This document shows positions 24,734-35,298 of a stretch of 64,000 nt of DNA, piece after piece. The notes beneath the pieces were generated by a model that searched no databases, was not told where the DNA came from, and saw nothing but the letters and a program-made list of their open reading frames with translations. The translations under genes and the position numbers were made by a program. Each line of letters begins with the position of its first letter. Position 1 is the stretch's first letter. Origin of the DNA: Leucaena leucocephala (taxonomy: Eukaryota > Streptophyta > Magnoliopsida > Fabales > Fabaceae). Where the stretch lies: contig CM073527.1 in assembly GCA_037074615.1 (NCBI GenBank), positions 24,180,848-24,244,847 of the forward strand, written 5' to 3'.

Positions 24734-25415
24734 GGATGTCATGCTGTAATTTTTTTTATAATTAATATTAATATTATATATGTTTCTCATAAATTAATAA
24801 TGACTCAAACCTTATCGAACGAATCAACTTTTGCTGAAGTCATGTCAAAATATTAGTGACATGCTTAGAAGTTAGAAAATCAAGCAACGAACCTTTCTAA
24901 TCCAAAAGGGGAAAGATTATAAATTGTGCATCGTACAAGCACCCCACAAACTCCAATGTGTTGGTTATCTAAAATGCTTGTATTACCAACATATTAAGAG
25001 AACATTGCCACTAGTGAAATACACTTCAGCAATGAAATCAATGCCCATAGAACATAATAATTTTCACTGCAAAATTCGATTTATTTCATACATGGCCGTA
25101 GCTCAGGGCTTTTAAATTTGGTGAGAAGATAGAACAATGAAAAGGGGGGAAGTATTAAGATGATACAAAATTTTAATATTTTAGAGGAAAAGTGACAACA
25201 GAGACAAGTTCTGGTGGTTCAGCAAAAGGAAAAATGTAGAGAGCAAAGTTAGAATCCAGCATCTAAACTACAAAAGTCAAACCAAGCACAAGCTAATCTA
25301 CTAACTTGAATACCCTACGTTGACAAAGGTTTAACTAAAAGGCGTACAAATCAAAACAAGGTTAAAAACAACAAAAAGTTGGAACACCCTTGTGCAAGCA
25401 ACAGTGAAGGAACGA
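24734..25415. other. Intergenic: CKX 3' flank facing a minus-strand gene
   Basis: AT-rich sequence following the CKX stop, with AATTAATATTAATATTATATA-type runs; it holds the 3' UTRs of two convergent genes and nothing else that I can identify. Confidence 0.5.
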
Positions 25416-25826
25416 TTATTCTGCCTTTGTTGATTCATTCCAACCGAGGCCGGGTCTGCTTACTTTCCCCTGGGGTTCTTCATAATCTCGTGCATCACGA
25501 ATCGAAGCTTCAAAGTCGGTAGAATCACTTGCAACAGGCAGAAAGCTACTGATATCATCCCTGGCACCAAATCCCCCAGCCCTAATAACATCATCAGGGG
25601 TAATGGACGCCTCCATGTTAACTTCACCAGATGCATCAAACTTTTCAGAAGTTTTGCCTCCTGCCCCATATTCTCCACCTTTCTGATCAGCCACCTTTGA
25701 TTCTACATTTCCTGAATATCTTGTAACATTTTTCATGGCTTCTTTCTCATCAGACTCCGAATGACGTGTTTCAGTTGACACATCCTCTGTACGAGTGTTC
25801 TCACTCTTATCTGATGAATTCATCAT
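25416..25826 (-). CDS. Small acidic hydrophilic protein of unknown function
   Basis: Single coding exon, 136 aa, rich in Glu, Asp, Ser and Lys, with no membrane segment, so probably a soluble, largely disordered protein. The C-terminal half holds a conserved-looking block (DDVIRAGGFGARDDISSFLP, DFEASIRDARDYEEPQG, SRPGLGW) that I associate with an uncharacterised plant family; I assign no function. Translation would start at the tandem ATGATG at 25821-25826. A CAG acceptor lies just upstream (exon edge about 25844). A CAG|GTACTG donor with a GC-richer leader at about 27680-27900 suggests a 5' UTR intron of about 1.8 kb; this exon pairing is inferred. Confidence 0.7.
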   Translation of the reverse strand: MMNSSDKSENTRTEDVSTETRHSESDEKEAMKNVTRYSGNVESKVADQKGGEYGAGGKTSEKFDASGEVNMEASITPDDVIRAGGFGARDDISSFLPVASDSTDFEASIRDARDYEEPQGKVSRPGLGWNESTKAE

Positions 25827-25873
25827 CGTAGACAGTCAATTAGCCTGAGGAGTCATGTAAATTGTAATACTTA

Positions 25874-26140
25874 CTCCAGTCCTAAATATAAAAATTAGAT
25901 AAGGAGTCTATTTAGTCATAAATATAATTCAATAGGGTACTTTGTCTCCTAAAATTATAATTTCCCCATAAAATATCCCTATACGATTACACATATTAAG
26001 GTGATTTCTATTAGAAGTAGTTTTAATTTACATGATTTAAAGGGTATTTTAGGAAAACTAATCACAATCATTACAAATAATTAACTTAATTAATTTTTTT
26101 AATATACCCAAATTAGTTAAATAAATCTTATATTAAGGAG
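25874..26140. mobile_element. Stowaway-like MITE in the probable 5' UTR intron
   Basis: The left end TA|ctccagtcctaaatata resembles the Stowaway terminus (CTCC-NTCC). The right end, read in reverse, gives tactccttaatataag, so the ends form an imperfect inverted repeat between TA dinucleotides (25872-25873 and 26141-26142). About 267 bp, AT-rich, non-coding. Confidence 0.5.
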
Positions 26141-27679
26141 TAGAAGTAATAGTTATATCAAATCAAGATAAATAAATCAATTATTTTTTCAAAAATAAAA
26201 TTACTGGATCATAGATTGTCATATTGATCATTTTTAGGTCATGCAATTGAAAGTAGTCATGTGCGACCCTTAGATAAACTTTTAACAAAGCCCGATACTG
26301 CGTTCCCTTCTCACAGTCATGGACCTATAAACTTGTAAAAAGAGCAGAATTCATATCAAGAAACTTGTCCAAAGACTTCAAAAGACCAAATTAGCTATAA
26401 AATTTTTGGATCAAGCACAAACAGATACTCATGAAATGTACAATTACATTCCAGAAGAATAGCCTGTTATCTAATAAACATGTCAATGTCATAGACATTT
26501 TCAGTGACTGCCCTTCCCTTCAAAACAAAAAGGATTCTTATTCAACTCCTTCAAATATGACGATTTTCAACCCTTTTGAGGCTTTATCTGAATGAGAAAA
26601 TAGACATAAAATGCATTTCAGAATTCACTATCAGACAATCCTGATGGGGGCTCCAACCAAGAGCTACATGCAAACGTGAAGAATCAATAATAGCACTCAC
26701 CATGCATCATTTTGTCTAGCTTCTTGTTATAGCTAAAATCCACCACAGGAACTTCCGAAAATCCAAATCTACAGAAGTTAATTAAATTAGCACCAGTGAT
26801 ATGATATGGTAAGTTGTGAGATTATCTGGCATAGTTACTCAGCACTAGAAAAGGACTTTGAAAACACTGTAGAATACAAAACAAAGACGAAACAAAGAAC
26901 CTATTACAAGTTAGAGATTATTTAACTAAAGGACTTGGAGATATGAGAAGAAGAAACTTCAACTAGAACTAAGGATTTACAAATTAACAGAAACGACTCT
27001 GCAGTAGCCTCCATTAGTTTTTGCCTCGCAATGATGCATTGGAGAAAGGAGAGGCAACGATACACATACCACGAAAGTACAGCAAAGTAATTCCTTCTCA
27101 TCCAGACTTCAAGAGAAAGCAGAAGGCCTGGTGAAATGAATGAAGAAAACAACATAGAAGATAAAGATGGATTATCTAAGCCAGTGATCGTATCTTCTTT
27201 ATAACGGGGCATTTCACCAGCTAAGACAATCAAATTTTGCCTTATGAGAGCATTAAAGAAAGATATGCAGCAGAAGCATGTAAACGATAGAGACTCCCCA
27301 AAGCCAATAACGCATAACTCCCAAGCGTCACTCAGAACGAAAAAACAAAATTTTTATTTAACTATATCTCCTGCCTGTGCCAGGAGTTGGATTCATGTTC
27401 ATAACCAGTTTAAAATAGGCTAAAAAACAAAATTTTATGACGTCAAATGTGTTCTTGCATCGTGTATTCACTATTCCAGAAAGGCATCAGAACTAGAGTT
27501 CAGGTCCTATATGATGCCCCATGAGACCGACAAAACTTGAAAGCAAGTAAGTTGAACTGCCCAATCGATTTTACAGCTCTACGAAACCGAAATTTGGAAG
27601 ACGCGGTTTAATGTTCTTGAAACTAATATATTGATAATCTTCGACAAGAAATAAGAGAAGAGAAGAAAACTGGCAGTAC
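26141..27679. other. Probable intron, no other feature seen
   Basis: If the 5' UTR intron model for the small acidic gene is right, this is intronic. One open frame on the minus strand (26922-27233) shows no recognisable similarity. Confidence 0.35.
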
Positions 27680-27900
27680 CTGGAGAAATGCAAGTACTAT
27701 GGAAGAAAATAAGTCCTAAGTTGTCAGCCGCAAATATAACTCGGCCACCTTTCCTCTTCGTCTAGGTTTTTCCAAGCGAAGCTCAGCGGGGTAAGGGAGC
27801 AACGTGTTCGCCGGTGTCAGAGACAGATGTCCAAACAATTGCTGCTACCGATCTGCGTGAAAGCAACGCTCGAGCCTCGAGGACCGGAAAGCATAGTCCT
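27680..27900 (-). other. Probable 5' UTR exon of the small acidic gene
   Basis: A GC-richer segment than its surroundings, ending (minus strand) in a good donor CAG|GTACTG at 27680/27679. It has no convincing ORF and is the nearest candidate leader for the gene at 25416-25826. This is inference from composition and splice consensus. Confidence 0.4.
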
Positions 27901-28276
27901 CGTTGAGTCGGCAAGGATGCAACTGATAATTAAAGTTTCAAGTTTTTTTATCAAAACAAAATATAAATAAATCTACAGTCAATTCCTTATTTTCTAGGGA
28001 CCAATCTGCAATTTTAATTCTTTCGAAGAATAGTTCTTTATGCGTAAATTCAACGTTATTAAAATTAATATGAAATTTATAAGAAATTATAAACATTTAT
28101 AAATTGTAAATTATGAATAAAGTTCTGAATATGAGAAAATAAAACTACGAATAATGTGACAAATTTTAAAATCCAATCCATCCATGCAACTTGCAACGTA
28201 TAAAGCCCATATCCAATTCATTGTCAATATACTTTATAGTTTGTACCTTATTGAAATAAAGTGAAAGGAAGTAAAT

Positions 28277-28539
28277 TATTCAGTTGATAAAAGGATTATA
28301 TATATTATTATTTAAAATATATTTAAATTCTAAAAAATACTATTTTATTATAATTTTAATCACGGCATTTGAAGAGACATCCTAACTCTTTGGTGTTTAG
28401 GTTTATGTTTGAGGGTAACAGACAGCTCGCCCTGCCCGATATTGATATCACCTAAAAGGAAGAGAGACTTCACCCTACCCTTAGATCGTGAGTGAGCTCA
28501 ACCCCTTTCTAATAAATTTTTTATCACAAAAAAAAAAAA
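28277..28539 (+). mobile_element. SINE family B, copy 1, with 16-bp target-site duplication
   Basis: A 263-bp retroposon ending in an A12-A13 tail. It is flanked by gtgaaaggaagtaaat (28261-28276) and gtgaaagggggtaaat (28540-28555), a 14/16 target-site duplication. Its body aligns with the reverse complement of 56735-57008: 'cctaactcttt', 'tgtttgag' and 'atattgatatcac' blocks in the same order. Short size, poly(A) tail, duplications and no coding capacity define it as a SINE-like element. Confidence 0.8.
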
Positions 28540-29258
28540 GTGAAAGGGGGTAAATCAAACTTTAATTAGATTAATTTGTTTACACGATTAAAACGCAAAT
28601 GCATGAAGCCTAGAGGAATAAAATAGAATGCTGTTAATCACTAGAAAAACTTTTACCGGCTAATATCAATAATCTTGGCTTTAACTGGGGAGTGAAGTTG
28701 ATTGATAACCATATTGTTTCCAGAAATGAAAGAAGGAACGACGTTGGAGACTACAATATACCAAGCAGCTCTGCCTGCTTCCCATTCCTGGTAGTATATG
28801 GGGCAACCAGTCATCTCTTTCTAGTTGAATTGACTCAACCGACATATATGACCAGGTATTATCCTATGAACACTTACTAAGTATTTAATTATTGACTCGT
28901 TCACTTATTCAAGGCGTATAACAAAGATTATGTACATGATTAGTCTTTGATTAAGTGGTACTGAAAAGAGTATAGTAGTTTAAGATGATAATTTAATAAT
29001 TTAATTTATTTAATCTTTCAAAATTTTATTCCCAAAGTTAGATCAGAAGGAAATAACATCCCCTTCGTGTTGGGTCTTCTGCTGCACTTGCTTGATTTTG
29101 CTTCAACCTCACCCTCGATTCTTACCTTATATATACAGGGAAAAACAAATCCGTGGACCGTGGCCATTTCCGAGAGCGAGCGTAAATTTGAACTTTGATA
29201 ACACAACTTTAAGGATCAAGCAAAACCCTCCTCTCCCCGCCCTTTCTCCGTCCACTTT

Positions 29259-32200
29259 ATGTCGTCTGCGGCGGCCGTGCCCTTGCGATCTCCGATCCAA
29301 ACGTCATCCATGCAAAACCCCAGTTCAATTCCCGATGCAACCTCTCATCCGCCTTTCGATCACTCGGCTTTTAGCTATGCTCATTTCTCTGAGAGTGGTG
29401 AAAGCTTAAACTCTTCATCTTTCGGTAATGCCAGCGGCCTCGGATTTCACCCCCCCCCCAGCTTTTGCTCAGCCTTGACTATCGGGTGCAGGTTCAACAG
29501 CTTCGTCTAGGTCGAATCCGAGGCTCGGGAATCTCAGGAAGCAGTCAGCTTCTCAGCATGCGAGGTCCAGAAGTAGAACCGCCACCGGGGAGTCGAGTTT
29601 GGGTTTTAATCCATTTCCTCCGACGGTTGGCAGCTCCGATCAGGTAAATAGTAATAGCGCGTCATATGGGTTTATGGAAAGTCCTGCCGGGGCAGAGAAC
29701 GGTCCCGGAGCTGGTAATAGTGTCTCCTTAAATTGCCACTCTAAGTTCCCGAACACTGGTTTTGTGTTTGGCGCTCAAAGGAGTGAGTTTGCTGCGAATT
29801 TAAATTCCCAGCATGTAGTTACAGAAGAATTGGGTTGCTCCCTTAACAGAGGGAAAGTAACAAATGAGAAAGAAACGGAGATCAGGAAAAGTGATCCCGT
29901 TGAGTTTATCTTTAATGGTAAACGGAGGGATATGGACTCAAATTTGCGCCAGGACAGACAAAAAACCAGTGGAAATTCAGTAAAGACAGTTTCTGTCGGG
30001 GGGAAAAACGCGGAATTGGATTTGGAGACCGAACATAGGAAAATCGGTAGCGCGGGATTTGTTTACTGTGCTGATCAAAAGGATTCAGACTCTAACTTAA
30101 ATATCGTGGAGGAAGTATGTAGTAAAGGGGTGGAGAACTCAGGCGTTGATAATGGTGAGGAGACGAATTGTAAGACTGAAGCAGTGTGTAAAGAATGATA
30201 GTGTTTTTTTCGTTTTTGGTGGCAACCAAACTGTTAAAACATCAAATTTTAGTGTCAAAAAGCAGGAGTCTCTTGATAGCATGGGAAAGCCAAATCGTGA
30301 CATGGGTTCTTTAAAACCACAGACTGAGAATCAGGATTGCCATTTGAGTAATGATAGGAGTGGATCATTATGTACTAGTAATAATGCTAATGTTTTTAGC
30401 ACTTTTCCTGCTCATAATTTGACAGATGAAATGAAGTTGAACATAAATAATTCTGAGAAAGTTATCGGTGCTGATATCACTAGAGATTTAAAGGATTCTT
30501 TTGTAAATAGTAACAATGGTTTTGTGTTTGGACGAAGTGAGAAGGCTACTGTCTCCTCTAGTGCAAGTTCAGGAGTTAAGGCTGATGTTCAACAGTCTTT
30601 CTCAGAGCCATCCTCTGGTCAGGAAACCGTTCGTAATTTTTACTCGGGCGAAAAGATTCACAAGTGAATGAAGCTAAAGCATCATTTTCGTTCTCATCAT
30701 TTGGTATTGACTCTCAATTAAAAAGTCTTCTCCGTGCAAACCATTCCATGGGTGTGGATCAAGATAAGTGTTGTGACGGTTTAACAAACATCCCCGAAGG
30801 ACCTGAGGAGCCTTCTACGGATTTTAAACCACCAACGAGGGACCCTTCTTGTTTTAAAGAAAATTTATTTCCTGCATCAAATAAAAAGGTAGGATCTACA
30901 CTATAAAGGGGAGATCTTCTAAGGAAAGAGGATAAAAAGAGGTGAGGAGAAAATTGAAGTCACATTCCTTGAACAAGAAACATATAAAGAAAGATCCTGT
31001 ATCAAAAGGAAGTAGTTCGCTTGATACCCCAGATTCTTGTGGTAGCTACTCACCCATGGATTTTTCTCCTTATCATGAAAGAAGAGATGATGATCAAGAT
31101 GTTAAAACTTCAGCACAGTTAAATGAACCCTCAATCTCAGACTACAACCATGTGCCCTAAAAAATTCCCATTCCCTCTGATTATAAAGATGAACATTCGG
31201 TTCCTGTGGGGAGCAGAGAACATATTTATACACATACAGAAGTGGAGATCCGAATGAGAGCAAGCCATCATCAAGTAATTGAAATTCTTCTATTGGTGAT
31301 TCCCACTCATTTGGCCCTGAAGCAGCCTGTCCTAGTTTGAATAAAGAACAGGTCTGTAGCAGTAGTAGAGCTGGAGCTTGTGCAGATGCTGGGGTTGCCT
31401 TTAGGTCAAGCACTGATCAGTTTGGCTTTGCTCCCAGCCTTGGTGATTCGACACATAATTATTTTACATTTTCTGCATCATCAACCAGAAAGAGTCCTGT
31501 TTCATCAGTTAAGCGTAAACAGAAGAAGAAATATAGGAGGAAAGTGGGGATTGACTCATTTATTATCTCTCCAAACCTGAATGAAAAGTTTGGATCTTCT
31601 GCCCCAATTTCACCTACGTCATACACTGATGTAACAATGAATAGATCTGAGAATAATGATCATTTGAAGGGAGGGGATTTTGCATGCTCGGCTACAACTC
31701 AAGAAATCTGTGAAAAGTGGAAACTCAGGTGCTCATCATAGTAATTGTTTTTGGGGATATAGTGTGTGTTTGGAAATTGGCAAAATCTAGGTTTTAAGAA
31801 ATTTTAAAACAACTAGCTATATTTGTTCAAAACGGCTTTTGGATTAAACCATAGTTTAAAATCAAGGTTTTAGATAAACTGATCAGAGTAGTTTATGGAA
31901 CAGTAAAAGAATTTATGGACTAATCAATTACTATATTACTTCTACTTTTTCTTACACAATTTTTCTTCTCTTTTCTACTTTTTCTTACAACTTCGCTCTT
32001 CTCTTCTCTCTTTTTTACACCCTCTCTCCTCTCTCTTTTCTTTTTTACACTATCTCTGCTCTTTCATATCTTATCTCTGCTCTCTCTTATATTTAATAAT
32101 CATACTCTTTTTCAAAATTTACTAATAATAAAAGTATTTTTGAAAATAACTATTCAAAAGCGCATTTATTTAAATTTTTTTTTCATAAACTCTTCTCTAT

Positions 32201-35150
32201 AAGCCATTTTTTAAAAACTACCTAAAAATCTTTTTTTTTTTGTAAGTCTTTTGTTAAAATCTTATCCAGACGGGCATATATATTAATCATAACATTTAAG
32301 CAAATAAAAAAGAATTAAAAGCTAATCGTAGAATTTTGTTACTGGTTGTGCCTGAAACTTTGTTTTCCTATTTCTGTTAGATGCCAGGAGAAAAACTATT
32401 TTTTATTTATGGTATGCGTCTATGTTTCTATCTAGGGGAAACCAAGCTTATAAAGACGGGGATCTTTCTAAAGCTGAGGACTTCTACACAATCGGAATAA
32501 ATTCTATCCCTCCAAGTGAAAGGTCTGGGTGCTTGAGCGAGCCTCTTTTACTGTGCTATAGTAGCCGTGCGGCTACACGAATGGGTCTTGGAAGGATTAG
32601 AGAAGCTCTGGGGGATTGCCTTATGGCTTCTGCTCTTGACTCCACCTTCCTGAAAGTACAGATGAGGATTGGAAAGTAAGGGTTTTGCCCCTCTCATTTT
32701 AGATTTTGAAGTATGATGTTTTCTATCACTGTAGTGATGAAATGTGATTTTCTTCTACAGTTGTTACCTTTTGCTAGGAGGACTAGAAAATGCTCAGCGG
32801 TATTTCAATAGGTGCTTGGAATCAAGTAATGGTGTTTGCTTGGATCGGAGAGTTATTGTAGAAGCAGCTGAAGGTCTACAGAAAGCTCAGGTATGTCAAT
32901 TGTTTCCTTTTATGTGGGGAGGGCAACTGCGGTATCTTAAGTATAATGCTCTTTAAAGTCTTTTATGTCAAACTATTCATAATTGATTCTTTTCCTTGGT
33001 AACTTCATATTACTATTAGTTATTACTACTATCAGTTTTCAGTCAGAAGTTAATTTTCGCTTCTGCTTTTCTTTCCTTTGTTCACTTGAGTGGTGTTTTT
33101 CCTTTTTGAAGACGTCTAACAAGTGACTTTCCTTATTAACAGAATGTGGCTGAGTGTACAAATAGTGCTTCAGAACTCTTGAAAAAGAAGGATTCTGATG
33201 CAGCTGGTAAAGCTTTAGAACTAATTTCTAAGGCATTGTCAACAAGTTTATACTCAGAAAAGTTGCTTCAAATGAAGGCAGAGGCTTTGTATTTGGTACG
33301 TTTCCATTAAAATAGTTGTGTAATTCATCTTTATGCCTCTTTATTCCACCTGTTCACTATTGTTTGCTTCGATTTTTTTTTTTTTAACATGGCTGTTAAA
33401 GTTATGTCTGTTTCTGGGGATGTATTGCAGCTGCGAAAGTATGATGCAGCAATACAGTTTTATAAGCAGAGCCAATGTCGTGAAGAAAAGAATTTGGCAA
33501 ACAGTGCAGAGAATGTAAATTCCACACATGATAGTAGTTTGTGTCAGATTGTGGAGGTTGTCATTGATATCCAAGTGTCACTTTCATATGGGAAGGCTTG
33601 AAGCATCACTAAAATACTCTTGAGAAGTTACAGCAAGCTGTGTTCTTCAACAAGTAATTCAAAATTCATCAAGCATGTTTATTCTTTACTTTTCCTTTAC
33701 AATCAAAAATGTTTTCTGAATGGTGCGTGTGTTTGATGCTCTTTTCATTTATCTAGGCTTGATGAGAACATTGAACGTTCGTTGTCATTAGCTACGACAA
33801 TACGAGATCTTCTATGCCACAAGGTAATTTCTAAATGTTCATTTTCCTACATTGGTGTCCAGAAGATAATTATTAAATTCCATACTATATTGTTGTCATG
33901 TTTAGGGGTCATGCAATCATATGGTGGGTACTGCATTGTCTGTTATAATTCCTACATCAATGATGGCATATACTTTCTTTTAAATTTGTCAATTATAATT
34001 ATTGAAGAAATCCTTAGCATACACTTTCTTTTTATTATGCCTCTTTGTGAAGTATAATTCCTCAGAGGGCCCTTTTTTTTTGTCACTGGAGTGGAGATGA
34101 TTCTTTAATTGTTCTTTTTAAAAGATATTTTCTACTTTAATAATCTTAACTCGTTAAATCATATGTTTACACATGGGATTGGATAGGTTGTCTTTGCGCA
34201 CTTCACTGGGCTATGTTGAATCCTTAGTATTATTATTATTATTATTGATAACGGAATGCAGGAAATGAATATTTTAAGTTGAAAAAGTAAACAGAAGCAA
34301 TTGAGGAATATACTGTTGCTTCGTTTAGCCACATCAAGTCACGTCCTTTTGTGGCAATATGTTTCTACAACCGTGCTGCCGCTCATCAGGCTTTGGGCCA
34401 AATCACTGATGCCATTTCAGAGTGCAGTGTGGCTATGGCCCTTGATGGAAATTATGCTAAGGTGTGCTTTTCCCAAATCCCATCATTCGGGGAAATAATA
34501 GTGCATACGAAGATTTTTCTTCTTCCGCATGCCATAGCCTAGAGGTTGGCTTAACTTGTCTGAAAAATAAGAACTCTGGACAGTCAATGGGTTTCCTGGG
34601 CTATTGTATTATTATTATGATATGACTTATGATAAATACATCATTGGTGATATTGATATATATATATTAATTTATCATGCACCGTCTTTCTTATGATTTT
34701 AGTAAGGTACTCTATATAGGTTGCTTAATGTTGACGGGGCTTATAGTTTATACTTAACTTGCTCGTTTTCACTTGAACAGTGTATTTGACTTCTATGTAT
34801 ATTGAACTTTCGTTCTTAAAACAGGTCTTCATGTTCTCTGAGATTGCATTATTTTGTTCTCTGTAGATAGAAATCTTTTTCCACCTTATTATTATTTACA
34901 AGTGGGGAGGTTATCTGATCGTACCCATTTCAGGCAATCTCAAGAAGAGCTACCTTGCATGAGATGGTTAGAGACTATGAGCAAGCAGCTTGTGACCGCA
35001 GGAGACTTCTGTCCGTTCTTGAAAATCAATCTGATGAAAAGAACAAGCAATCTGGCACACCAGATGGGTCAAATGGAGTTGTGAAAGAATCTAGGCAAGT
35101 GCGTCAACATTTGCTTTCGTTGGAAGAGAGAGCCGAAGAGGAAGCCAAAC
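29259..35150 (+). pseudogene. TPR / DnaJ-type protein gene, decayed and truncated
   Basis: Exon order matches plant proteins with a long Ser/Asn-rich N-terminus, TPR repeats and a C-terminal J domain (DnaJ homolog subfamily C member 7-like co-chaperones). Long exon 1 (29259 to about 31733) is split over several frames. Lesions include a C10 run near 29450 with a frameshift, TGA at 29476-29478, shifts near 30195 and 30660, and stops near 30905, 30934 and 31158. TPR exons follow with good splice sites: 32435-32677 (GNQAYKDGDLSKAEDFY), 32761-32890, 33143-33296, 33431-33652 (frameshifted), 33758-33822, 34261-34459 with TAA at 34288-34290, and 34934-35150 (RRATLHEMVRDYEQAACD in part). The expected J domain (HPD motif) is absent; sequence passes directly into the 3' flank of the penta-EF-hand gene. 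Preserved introns show this was a duplicated or original gene, not a retrocopy. No functional product is expected. Confidence 0.8.
31762..32275 (+). mobile_element. Tourist-like MITE family A, copy 2 (intronic)
   Basis: A 514-bp element inside the first intron of the TPR/DnaJ relic. Left end gtgtgtgtttgg, right end ccagacgggc (reverse gcccgtctgg), flanked by ATA on both sides (31759-31761, 32276-32278). It is the best match to copy 1 over its full length, including the CT-rich centre. Confidence 0.65.
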
Positions 35151-35298
35151 TTAAAAACCGAATGTACACCCTTGGTCACCACTCACGGAACGCCAGAACT
35201 CCCACACTTAAACTCGATATAGAACAGTATAGTACAAAAGCTTGCAAACTACCAAATTACAGCAATGTCATTTATTAACCGCATCCAATAATAGATTC

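Noticed and set aside
26922..27233. 103-residue minus-strand frame
   Set aside because: Lies in a probable intron, no similarity, no codon character.
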